A stretch of DNA of 64,000 bases from Fallopia convolvulus (Eukaryota > Streptophyta > Magnoliopsida > Caryophyllales > Polygonaceae), in the NCBI GenBank assembly GCA_964016875.1, contig OZ024724.1, forward strand, positions 24,288,200-24,352,199, read 5' to 3'. A program made the translations under genes and the position numbers. Every line of letters begins with the position of its first letter. Position 1 is the stretch's first letter. Under the pieces are notes generated by a model. The model saw nothing but the letters and a program-made list of their open reading frames with translations, made no database searches and was not told the origin of the DNA. Below, in pieces: positions 1 to 10,572 of this stretch.

Positions 1-2411
1 CAATCCGGAGGTTTTCCCTTCATGTTACAACAGGTCACATTAATTTAATTTCAACAAATTAATTATATCAGCAACACGTACTATATGTAATATGTGTGTC
101 AAGTGATAACTTACTCCTCCATTAGCCAAAAGAATTGCCATAATTGCAGCAAGCTCCATAACCCATGAAAGGGGATTCCACATAAATCCTAACAATTTTA
201 GGATTTTGCTTTCCTATTTATATATTTAGGACCGGGGGACAAGATAGTTGGTTAATAATCAAGACTCAATGACAAGCTTAATATTAATTCATTTAAGTAA
301 CAACAAATTGCATCATTTACGTGCCTTCTTTTCTTCCAACTTATTTGGACCAAATAGTGCAAGCCTACTTTCTCCATCACTCGATAATAACCCATTTTTC
401 GAAGTCTTCAACTTTATAAACACTTCTTCAATTGGAAGCTTAACCTACTCAATCAAAAAAAAAAAAATACTACTAATTGTATAAATAACCATTACAATTT
501 CTATGCTATTATATTCTAGCATGTTAATTACGATGATCTTTTTAATCCAATATATAGATAACCATTACAAATCAAATAAATACTACTATATATATATATG
601 TAATGAATCAAAATAATCTTACAAGATCAACATTCTCATTCTTCACATCTAACAAGTCACTATCATCCATGGTTGTACGTAGGTGAAATTGCAATTGATG
701 AATTTACAAAAGAAAATCCAACTTTTCCCTTGTGAAATCTCAACCTAAGGGGAAAAAACTTATAAGGAAACAAGGAAAAAAAACAAGAGGTTTTTAAGAA
801 ACTATGTATCATAAAACTGAAGTTTTTTTTTTCTTTCCAATGTATGTACTGGCTTTTACTATGTCTATCAATTTTTTTTATTATACTTGAGATAGATGAG
901 GAGAAAGGAAGGTCATATAAATACTTGATGAATAGAGATAATGGGGAAATTTTGCAAGGAAAGACAAACTTCATGAAAGAGGAAAGATATTTCACGAGCA
1001 AAGTGGATCCAGAGAACTTGAGTGGTGATTTCTTTACATAGTCCCTGGTCATTTGGAGAGACGATAGAGTCTTGAGCTTATTCATTTTGACATTTGTCAA
1101 GTCTAGTGTATTATGTATCCTACTTTTTCTCTTTTCCACATAAAAATGGTCTATTAGTGACTTGACTTTTGAGTGACCAAGAGCATATTTCACCTGACTC
1201 CACGTGAAAAACACAATCAAAAATATAAGGATGATATCCACTTATTGACATATTTGAGCGAACTAATTTTCAACTTTTGTAAACTATAATAGAAGCAAAT
1301 AGTGAGTACTTAATGAATATTTTTATTTTTTGCAAGTGCTTTATATGTATATAAAATTATCAACTAAACTTATTTAATATGATGCTTATTTCATTTTTGC
1401 ATATTAGGCCAAAATTTTCATGCCGTATGAATATATGATGATCATCTGGCCTACTATCAAAAATCTATATATATATATTATAAAATAGAAAAATTTTGGG
1501 TCATTAATGCCTCATTCAATTGCCTAAATATTAATATTAATTCTATTATTACAAACCTATAAACTAAATATCGATCTATTTATCTATCTATCTTCTATAT
1601 CTATATAAAGAAGAAAAATTTGGCCAATTTATGACTAGCCATTTAATGAAAATAAAAAATAAATAAATAAAATTAATTGAATTTATTATAAATATTCTTT
1701 CAATTGACCTTTAATCTTCCATATGAAACTTTTGATCTACCATTTTGTGTTTTAACTTAATTTCTCTAATAAAATGGGTGATGAAATTCTCTAATTAATT
1801 GGACACCTATTAACTTTCTATTAAAGTCCTCCAACTTTTCACATTTCTAAACAACCTTTCATATTTCTAAATCTCCATTTTTTCTAATATAAAAGGTCAT
1901 CTCATCCTCTTCATATGGACACCCATCCATTATAGGAGAGTTTTGAAAGATTTCACAAAAAGCCAAGTTTGTAGTGAAGAAGAGATAAATATGTAGATGC
2001 ACACAAAATGACATCCCATGTACAAAGCCTAGATATAGAATATGCAACATCCTGGTTTAATTTTTTAGATGCTTTGTAATCAACTTATCTTCTGCGTAAA
2101 GACATTCTCTTATCATGTTGCTATCATCATTCCCCTAATCCTCCTTCTCTAAGTATAATTTCTTCCTTCATTTTCATGTATATGTATGTGTGTTTAATGT
2201 AACCTCTAACTTTCTAATGGTTAACTTTGGATGCAATTGATTGACATACACCACTTCGATGTAAGTATGATATCAAGTTTATAGATTTTTCTTTAAAGTA
2301 AGTTTATGTTTCATCTTATTGTACAAATAATCTTATATATTTGTTGCTTCATTCCCTACCTTTTATTCGCGTATGGTCCATGTCATATAAAGATTAAAAT
2401 TTTAGTCATTT
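1..2411. other. AT-rich intergenic sequence without a supported gene
   Basis: No open frame here matches a family I recognise, and no RNA gene is visible. The longest frame is on the minus strand at 663-1241 (192 codons). It has a hydrophobic start but no motif and unremarkable composition, so I do not call it. Two stretches near 1461 and 1594 begin TCTATAT and are followed by A-rich sequence and a GGC. They resemble 5' ends of plant Helitrons, but no matching 3' end was found. Confidence 0.6.
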
Positions 2412-3420
2412 ATCCACAATTAAAGTGAAAGAGTAGAAAAAAGAAAAAACAAAATCTATTGATTTGGTTATGAGTTTTGGTTTTTCATTGAATTAAAGAG
2501 AACATTAAAAAATATAAAAACATACAAGGTTAGTAATATTAGGAGTATTAATAAGTGTTTTAATTCACTAACTATTACAAAATGTCTTTATAAATTCTTA
2601 AGCCTTTTATTCCTCTTTTAAATTCACAATGAAGGTGAAAGAGTAAAAAAGTAAAGAAAGAAAATTTACTCTTTATTGGTTGATTTGGTTGTGAGTTTTG
2701 GTTTTCCATTGAATCAAAGAGAACATCAAAAAATATAAAAAGACCAAAGGTTAGTAAAATTAGGACCATTAATAAGTAGTTAATTCACCAAACATTACCA
2801 AATATCTTTACAAATTCTTAAGCCTCTTATTCATCATTATCTAATGCCTTTACAAATCCTTAAGCCTCTTATTCCTCTTTTTAATTCACATTTGAAGGTG
2901 AAAGAGTAAAAAAGAAAGAAAATTTACATCTTTGGTTGATTTAGTTGTGACTTTTGTTTTTCCATTGAATTACAAAGAACATTAAACAATTATAAAAATA
3001 CCCAAAGTTAGTAAAATTAGGAGCATTAATAGGTGTTTTAATTCACCAACCATTATCAAATGTCTTTACAAATTGTTAGTGTTCTTATTCCTCATTATAT
3101 AATGTCTTTACATATTCTTAATCTTCTTATTCCTCTTTTAAATCCACAATTAAGGTGAAAGAATTAAAAAATCTTTTGAATCCACAATTAAGGTGAAATA
3201 GTTAAAAGGAAAAGAAAATTTACTCATCTTTGATTGATTTGTTTGTGAGTTTTAGTTTTTCATTGAAGTAAAAGAAAACACCTAAGGTTATCCTTTAAGA
3301 ATATGTAAAATTAGTAAAATTAATAGGTGTTTTAATTCACCAACCATTACCAAATATCTTTACAAATTCTTAAGTCTTTTATTCGTCATTATAGCCTTTA
3401 CAAATTAGGATCATTGATAT
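2412..3420. repeat. Diverged tandem repeat, about 260-bp unit, roughly four copies
   Basis: A block beginning AATTCACAATTAAGGTGAAAG recurs in diverged form at about 2412, 2621, 2883, 3141 and 3179. Each block is followed by an A/G-rich stretch, a TTGATTTGGTTGTGAGTTTTG-like segment, a run of AACATTAAAAAATATAAAAA type and a segment ending CTTAAGCCTCTTATTCCTC. Spacings are about 209, 262, 258 and 38 bp. The last short spacing is a local duplication of the block head. No coding potential is visible. The array is minisatellite-like in size and its origin is unknown. Confidence 0.75.
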
Positions 3421-4191
3421 GTTTCATTGTTATCCTTCAAAAATAAATTTGTATTGGTCTTTACTATTTAATACTTAAATGCAAAAGAAATCTATATGTC
3501 ATATTTCTCCCTTGAATGGTAGATTCGTGAATAAAATATTTTAATAATTATAATGTAGCTCAAATTTTTAAAGTTAAATCCAATAAGACTAAAGTTGAAA
3601 TAAACGACCTTAATTTCTTAAATCAATATCTACACACGATACTGAAATTTGTATAAAAATTTTGACCCGTACTATGACAGCTAGTAAGAAATAAGATGTA
3701 AAAAAAGTTGCCATTACTCTGAAACAAGCAAGCTAGATCATTCATTTCGATAATTTAATTAAAGTTTTCTTAATTCAATTATTCTATCTATATATTAAAA
3801 AAGGAGCCTTTTTATCATATATCAATCTCTCATTGATTTCGCCTAGCATACATGTCAGTTAACGTATTCAAGCTTCTGAAAAATAAAATATTGGGTCATG
3901 CATTAATTTTAATTTTTTGGTTTAATTAAATTGCTTTTATTTAAAAACTTTGGGAGCCATATTAATTTAAAAAAACGCTAGTTCATGACTCATACCATGT
4001 ACGGGATGTGTTTTATTTTTGTAATCAATTGTATATATGTCCATTTGTAATATGAAAAATCTGAGTAAATATGTAAATGTATTATTTAAATAATAAAATG
4101 TAAGGAAAATCCAAAAATTATTATGTAAAAGTGTATATAGTATCACATAGAACTATAATATAACATTGAAAAATTCTATCTGGTATCCCTA
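3421..4191. other. AT-rich intergenic sequence with a degenerate Helitron-like 3' terminus
   Basis: No gene is visible. At 3978-4005 the plus strand reads CTAG followed by a segment containing ACCATGTACG. This resembles the well-formed minus-strand Helitron terminus in MSH1 intron 8 (48046 onward). The hairpin is imperfect here and the expected host base is wrong, so this is at best a decayed relative. Confidence 0.35.
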
Positions 4192-4228
4192 CACTATACC
4201 ATTTTGCAGATTTAGTGACCACATTTTA

Positions 4229-4942
4229 GGCCATCTCCAACAACTTCTCTAAAACTTTTTTTCAAAATGGAGAATCAACTACCACATTCTCTAAAAAAAA
4301 ATCAGCTCAACTCCAACAGATTCCCTATTTTGGAGAATACTGCATTTAATATTTATTTTTTTACCATATACAATATTCTACAATAATTATTTAATTATAA
4401 TTAAATTTATCCAACATCTTATAGAAATAAAAAAATTCTAAAAATCGTAACCTAATAAATAATAATATTTTTATTATTTGACTAATAAGGAAATGAAATA
4501 TTCTAGAAACTTATTAAATGATAAATTACTTTTTACTTGACTTATAAAGATATAAAAATATTCTAGAAACTTAATAAATGATAAATTATTTATTATTTGA
4601 CTTATAAGGAAATAAAAATATTATAGAATCTTAATTTAATATATGATAAAATATTTATTATTCACATATAAATATCAACACTATTTTTATTTCATTCACA
4701 TAGTTCTTTGAGATTGCTTGCCATTGTATTTTAATATTAAATACTCTAGAAAATGAAAAAAAGTAAAAAAGAAAAGTAAAAAAACCAAATGGAGAATCCC
4801 CACATTTAGGGAATGATGGGTAATTTTTTGGGGAATACTCTATAATGGGGAATGATATGGGGAAACTGTTGGGGCATATTTTGTACCCAAATTCTCCAAA
4901 AATACAGCTCCCAAGAATTTGGAGAAGCTGTTGGAGAAGGCC
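4229..4942. mobile_element. Tourist-type (PIF/Harbinger) MITE, 714 bp
   Basis: The left terminus reads GGCCATCTCCAACAACTTC and the reverse complement of the right terminus reads GGCCTTCTCCAACAGCTTC, so the terminal inverted repeats match at 17 of 19 positions. TTA flanks both sides (4226-4228 and 4943-4945), the three-base target typical of PIF/Harbinger elements. Removing the element restores a continuous CACTA subterminal repeat (TTAGTGACCAC...TTAGCGACCAC), which supports insertion into the CACTA end. No transposase frame is present, so it is non-autonomous. Confidence 0.85.
4475..4660. repeat. Three-copy ~60-bp tandem repeat inside the MITE
   Basis: Units start near 4475, 4534 and 4594. 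Each contains a TATTTGACTTATAAGGAAAT-like head, the core ATTCTAGAAACTTAATAAAT and ATGATAAATTA. The third copy is the most diverged. Confidence 0.75.
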
Positions 4943-5375
4943 TTAGCGACCACATAATATGGTCGCTAATTATATCAGATGGTCGCTAATTGGTCGCCAA
5001 AATCAAAAATAAAAAAAACGCATAAGTGGTCGCTAAACATAGCAACCACTTGGTCGTGGAGCCTCTTTGGTCGCTAATATTGTGCGAGCATTTTTGGCGT
5101 CAGACATCAGCGACCACGTGGTCGCATACCACTTCCTCCATGTTAGTGACCAGTTGGTCGCTATAATCAGCGACCACGTGGTCGCGGGCGTTTTACCAAC
5201 CATTTTGTCACTAATTATAGTGATCAAAAGGTTGACGACATAGGTCGAGGGATCCGCGACAATGTAGTCGTTGAATACAGCGACCACATGGTCGCTAACG
5301 TCTAGCACCAAAACACAATATTTGACGGGCAACATCCTACGTATTTAGCGACTACTTGGTCGCTAAATACAATAG
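4943..5375. repeat. CACTA subterminal array of TGGTCGC / GCGACCA inverted motifs
   Basis: Direct and inverted copies of TGGTCGCTAA occur throughout. The 16-bp perfect palindrome GCGACCACGTGGTCGC occurs at 5110-5125 and 5170-5185, with a CATG-centred version at 5280-5295. Longer pairs such as TTAGCGAC...GTCGCTAA occur at 4943-4970 and 5344-5367. In CACTA elements such motifs bind the TNPA-type protein. The CACGTG core of the palindrome is also a G-box sequence, though nothing here shows that it is used as one. Confidence 0.8.
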
Positions 5376-5782
5376 GTGGTAAAATTGCCTCCATTTCAGC
5401 ATCTATACCTAGCTTTGTAAATCTTCATTCTCATACCGCCACCTTCACACAACCTCATACATAACTCTCTACAAAAAACACACAAGAAAGAAAGAAGCAT
5501 TGACAAAAAGAAACGGTTATTAAGGGAGTACTATTGTAATAGCCGCTATTTCTAAATAAAAAGAAATGGTTATTTTATTAATTAATTATTTCTCTAAAAT
5601 AACAAGATTATTATTTATTATGATTTTTCATAAATAATAAACTTGGTTAAAAATTTAACATGATAGCAAATAAAATTTTAAATAATTAAAAATAAATTAT
5701 ATATTGATTTATTTTCTTTTAAATTAACATCTAAATAAAAAAAATAAAAGGAATGTGGCAAAAAGGAAAAATGCGAGAGGTG

Positions 5783-5846
5783 GGACTTAAATCCATGACC
5801 TCTTGCACTTTCCAAACACCCAACATTCCTCATTTCCACTATGCTA
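5783..5846 (-). other. tRNA-like promoter boxes, possible SINE head
   Basis: On the minus strand TAGCATAGTGG (5836-5846) fits the RNA polymerase III A box, and GGATTTAAGTCC (5783-5794) is B-box-like about 42 bp downstream. This spacing is usual for tRNA-derived SINEs. No clear 3' tail or target duplication was found, and the segment lies inside the Gypsy LTR, so chance or an LTR-intrinsic sequence is possible. Confidence 0.3.
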
Positions 5847-6696
5847 TCAAGACTTTTCTGTTATTAGAGGAATTAAAAATCCTTTATTTCCTTCCTTTCC
5901 TCCATCTTGCAAGCTCACGTGGTGGATTTTTGATTTGACGTAGAACCAATCAAGCCAACTTCACCTCCATTCTTCACCAATACTACGTCCTCTCCACCTC
6001 TTTTCTATTCCAATTTCCGTCTTCCACCAAAGAAACACAAACTCACCCAATCACCATGAATCCAACCTTCCATGAGAGGTCCAAACCATGGAGGTGTGGA
6101 TCACATCAATTGCTTCATCTTTCCCTCCCTATTACTCTCTAATTCAAGTATTTTTCAGCCTTAAAAGTGTTTGGTTTAAATCTGATTTTTTCACAAAATT
6201 CCCCAAAACCCTAAATTGGGCCGCCTTGCCTCACCAGGCCACCAACCAGGCTGCCTCCACTGTCGCACGCGACGTCGTCGCCCTCTCACCTGTGCACTGC
6301 TGCCTCTAGTCACTGTCGCAGCCCGTCGTCGTTTCGCAGAAGAAGAAGAAGAAACAAGAAAGAAGTGGTGGGCCATGGGCCTATAATTATTTGGGTAATT
6401 TTAATTAAGTTTGGGCTGAAAAACAGTAGGCCAAAAATACTAAAATTAAATCAGATTTTTCCCCATTCTAGGAAAAGAAAGAAGCAAGCCCATTTCATTC
6501 CGTCTCGATTCCCGTGCCAAATTTCGTCCTGCTATGCTCGGTATAATTCCCGACTCATTTTGTTATCTATAGCTCTTTATAAAATAATTTCCACATATAT
6601 ATAAATATTATTTATTTAAGTTGAATAGATATTGCATGTGGGTTTTTAAAGGGAATTTATATGATTAAATTCACTTTGCATACTCTTTTAGTTAAG

Positions 6697-6710
6697 TATA
6701 AAGTTTATAA
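6697..6710. repeat. LINE target-site duplication, left copy
   Basis: TATAAAGTTTATAA is found here and again, identically, at 32691-32704. One copy lies 39 bp before the first LINE codon and the other 25 bp after the last. The sequence is AT-rich, but the placement at both ends is what target-primed insertion predicts. Confidence 0.75.
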
Positions 6711-6749
6711 TCATATATATAACTGGTTACTATATAAAAAAGGTTTTTT

Positions 6750-9700
6750 ATGAGTATCGCCTATTGGAATACTAGGGGTGTTCGTAGAGAAATTGGGTTT
6801 ATTAGAAAAAGAAATAAGCTCCACATCCTTTGCTTAACAGAAATGAAAACTGATTCTGAACCCTTTGTTAATTCATGGCAAAAATGTGGTTTCAAAAAAA
6901 TATATTTCAGTCCTAGTCTAGGAACGAGAGGAGGAATGTGGGTTCTTACCACTCTAAATATATTTACCCAAAATTGTTCGTTGTTCCATATTGACACCAA
7001 TTTAATTATACTTAAATATTCTTTGCAAGATTTTCAATTTTTACTAACTTTCGTTTATGCCCCCTCAAGGGAAGATGAAAAACCCGAATATTGGAGTAAA
7101 TTGGAGTGCATATTATTAAATTCAAAGTTCCCCTTTTTTATTATTGGAGATTTAAATGAAATTAACTTCATACATGATAAACAAGGAGGTCTTCTGCCTC
7201 CAAACTTGAGATTCCTAAGGCTCAATTCCATTTTATCTAAACTTGATCTATTGAATGTTCCGACTACAGGTTTTCCTTTTACATGGAGGAAAAGCTCATC
7301 TCTTTACAAAACACTTTTGAAAAATTAGATAGAGTGTTAATTCACCAATCCTTACTCTCACACTATCCGTCTATATCAGTTCATCATCATCCGTTTACGA
7401 CCTCTGATCATTGTTTAATATCCTTTAAACTGAACAACATCTATAATTTCAAAAAATTCCCCTTTCGTTTTGAAAATGCTTGGCTGGCAAACAGGGAGTT
7501 TAGAAGTTTAGTTTCTAAAGTCTGGAAATACCAGTTATGCGGATCGTTTATGTTCAAAATTTCTATCAAAATGAATTTACTTTAAAAAAATATGCTAAAA
7601 CGTCATGTCAATAATAATTATGAACAATTAAAAATAGCTATTAATCAATTACAGATATTACAAGAAGAGCTACTACATAATCTGAATAATCTTAACATAA
7701 CTACCAAACTTCAAAGATATTTAAATAAACACAATGCTTTATTGCAATTCCAAAATACGTTTTGGAAACAACGAGCAAAAGTCAAACATTTGCAAAATGT
7801 GGATAAAAATACAAAGTATTTCCAATCTATTTCTAAAATTAGATCTTTTAAACAAAGAATAACACAATTTACTACCTCACAAGGATTGGTTATTTTTTAT
7901 CATGTTTCAATTTCTGATAATATTTCACAGGAAATGAGGTCTCGTTTTATTCATAATCCTTTGTGTACTATTGCGGTGGACGATTTAGACGTTATTTCTA
8001 ATTTAATAACACTTCAAGATAATAATCTCCTCTGTAAATCGCCAACTCATGCGGAAATAAAAACTGCTATGTTCAGCTTGCCTCTTGACAAAACCCCTGG
8101 TCCTGATGGTTTCACGGCTGAATTTTTCCAACATTATTGGCATATTGTTGGCTCCTCTATTATCCTAGCAGTTAATGCTTTTTTTCATTCAGGCCTAATG
8201 CTCCAGTCTATTAACAAATCCTTCATCACTTTAATTTCAAAAAATACAAATCCTTTAGTAGTTGGACATTACCGTTCTATCAGTTTGTGCAATACAATTT
8301 ATAAATTAATAACTAAAATTATATCTTCTAGAATGTCGCATTTGTTACCAGCTATGATACATCCTTTACAAGGTGCTTTTGTCCAAGGTAGACTAATTCA
8401 AGATAATATTTTAATAGCACATGAAATTTTTCATTCTATTCATAAGAAAAAACAAGGTATGAAGGGCTGGGAGGCTATTAAAATAGATATGGAAAAAGTT
8501 TATGATAAAATTGATTGGAATTTTATTAGACGTATTCTTCTTAAATTTGGGTTCTGTTCGAAATGGGTTCACCTTATAATGACTTGTATTACCACCTCAA
8601 CTTCTTCGGTTCTTGTTAATAACGAAACGGGGCCGGAGTTTTCCCTAGAATGTGGTATTCGTCAGGGGGATCCAATGTCGCCATTCATTTTTGTGTTAGC
8701 CATAGAATATTTTGCGCGCTCTTTACAATATGAATCTTCTCAACCTTCTTCTAGAGTTGGCATCCGCTTAGTGAAAAATGGTACTTGTATTCCATTTCTG
8801 AGCTTTGCGGATGATACAATTATATTTGCAAATGCAACGCAACATAATCTTAATTTTATTAAACTATTTCTTCAAAAATTTAGCACACTTTCTGGTCTTT
8901 CTATAAATTATAATAAAAGCTCTTTTCAAACGTCGTCGAACATTTCTCGCCCTACATCTGTATCTCTTGCTAGCATCCTGAATATTCAGATTACCACTTC
9001 TATGGAAAAATATTTGGGTATTCCTATTTTAAAAGGAAAAGTTCAAAATATCATGTTTAATGATCTAATCATTAAACTTAAACAACAATTATCACAGTGG
9101 AAGGCAAATTCAATTTCTCAAGCAGGTAGGACAGTATTAATCCAGTCAAACCTTCTAGGGCAAATTGGGTACCTAATGCAGAGTTTCTTGTTGCCTAAAG
9201 GGGTTTGTGAGGAGATAGATAAAGTCAATAAATCTTTCTTTTGGAATAAATTTACCCCTAATCATCATCCTCTCATCAGTTGGGATAAAATTTGTTCCCC
9301 AAAGGAAAATGGTGGTGTTGGTTTGCACACTGCTTATAATAATAATGTTGCTCTTCAAATGAAACTGTTATGGAAAATTTTAACTCAACCCTTAAATATT
9401 TGGGTACAAATTTTAAATGAAAAATATCTCCACTCGGAGCATATTTTTTCATATAAACAGAAGATGACTTCTTGGCAATTTGGTCGACTCTTAAGCCTTA
9501 GGGACTCTTTCTCTAAAGGAGTTAAGTGATTAGTTGGAGATGGTTGCAAAATCAATTTTTGGTCTGATGTCTGGATTGAAAACGAAAATTTGCTTGAGTT
9601 CTTTGACAATGGAGATGCAAGGCTAAAAGTCCAACATTTCATTACAAGTAATAAAACTTGGGATGTACAGGTTTTAAACCAGTTGCTACCTCTATGGGTA

Positions 9701-10572
9701 GTGAACAAAATTACTTCCATTTTAATTCCGACGCCTAATGTTGAGGACACAATTATTTGGAGTCCTGCAGTGATGGTCAATTTTCGGTAAAATCGGCTTT
9801 AGAATTGATAAATTCTGGGAGACCGTTCCAGTTTTTCGGTCTTTCTTGGATCTGGAAGACTAACCTGCCCCCTAAATTACAAAATTTCATATGGAAAGCT
9901 TGTACGGATTGTTTTGCCAACTATAGAAAGGCTTAATAGATTTTATAATTCAGTTCCTCATACATGTTCTCTTTGTGATATGAATGATGAGAATATTAAT
10001 CATTTCTTCTTCTTGTGTCCTTTTACTCAGAAAATGATATCGGAGTTGGAGTTTAAACTAAATATATTGTTTCAGATTAATTGTTCCGGAAAATTCTATG
10101 ATAATCTAGTTTCTACTCTTAAAGTAAATGCAAATAGCAATGTTTTATGTTTTCCTTTGTGGTTTGTTTGGAACCATAGGAATAAAATTATCTTCAAACA
10201 CACATCTCGTACATCTGATTTATTACCTAGCGAACTTGCAGCTCGGGAGCATTCTCTATGGATATCCTCACAAGTTAGAAATAATAACACTAGTTTTCAA
10301 GTATGTCAAAGGCGAAAGAGGAAAAATAATTCGGCTTGGCTAAGACCTCAGGTTGATTGGGTCAAATTAAATTTTGATGCGTCTAAACAAAGTAATTCAA
10401 ATACCTTCATAAGATATATCTTAAGAAATCATGTCAGTAAAATTCTAAATTTTGATCGTTAACAAGCTTCCTCAATGTCAGTACTCCAGGCTGAAACTTT
10501 AGCGCTTATTCGTGGCCTTCGAGAAGCGATTCGTATGAATATTAAAAATATTGTTATTGAAGGGGATAATTT
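6750..10572 (+). pseudogene. LINE ORF2 pseudogene: endonuclease, reverse transcriptase, zf-RVT, start of RNase H
   Basis: The endonuclease segment (6750-7325, continuing in another frame at about 7310-7582) shows WNTRG, LTEMK, YAPSRED, IGDLNE, LDR and SDH, the conserved catalytic blocks. After a stop at 7583-7585 the same frame continues from 7592 to 9526 with reverse transcriptase: KTPGPDG, IDMEKVYDKIDW, IRQGDPMSP and the catalytic FADD. Further stops occur at 9527-9529 and 9788-9790, with frameshifts near 9770 and 9910 around the zf-RVT region (PPKLQNFIWKAC, then CSLC...HFFFLCP). RNase H begins near 10360 (LNFDAS) and is cut at 10572 by the Gypsy insertion. The copy is inactive: it has at least three frameshifts and several stops. 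Confidence 0.9.

Larger units (their letters stand above)
4192..5534 (+). mobile_element. CACTA (En/Spm) transposon, left-end remnant
   Basis: The left end reads CACTATACCATTTTGCAG, preceded by the trinucleotide CTA, which fits the CACTA terminal signature. It runs into the repeats TTAGTGACCAC and TTAGCGACCAC and then into a dense TGGTCGC/GCGACCA array, the usual subterminal organisation of plant CACTA elements. A MITE interrupts it at 4229-4942. About 160 bp of leader-like, C- and T-rich sequence follows to 5534, where a Gypsy LTR begins. The transposase remnant and a second TGGTCGC cluster lie at 34336-37312. I infer that both belong to the same original element, now split by the nested insertions. 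Confidence 0.7.
5535..6710 (+). mobile_element. Ty3/Gypsy LTR, left part (split by the LINE)
   Basis: The LTR begins TGTAATAGCCGC. It is preceded by AAGGGAGTACTAT, which matches the polypurine tract and junction of the complete minus-strand Gypsy element nearby (AAGGGGGTACTAA then TGTAATAACTG). This marks it as a 3' LTR with a stub of internal sequence. Its right part is 32705-34335, and together they make about 2.81 kb, close to the 2.77 and 2.75 kb of the related element. The shared block TTGGGAACAACTTGT lies at offset 1500 in this joined LTR and at 1493 and 1495 in the other two. No target duplication is seen (ACTAT before, GAGCC after). Confidence 0.75.

Noticed and set aside
663..1241. 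Minus-strand frame of 192 codons with a hydrophobic start and an RDYVKKSP segment, briefly considered as a secreted peptide precursor (CLEL/RGF type).
   Set aside because: The DY segment is not followed by the conserved P..N end, it lies in the middle instead of at the C-terminus, and no other family feature is present.
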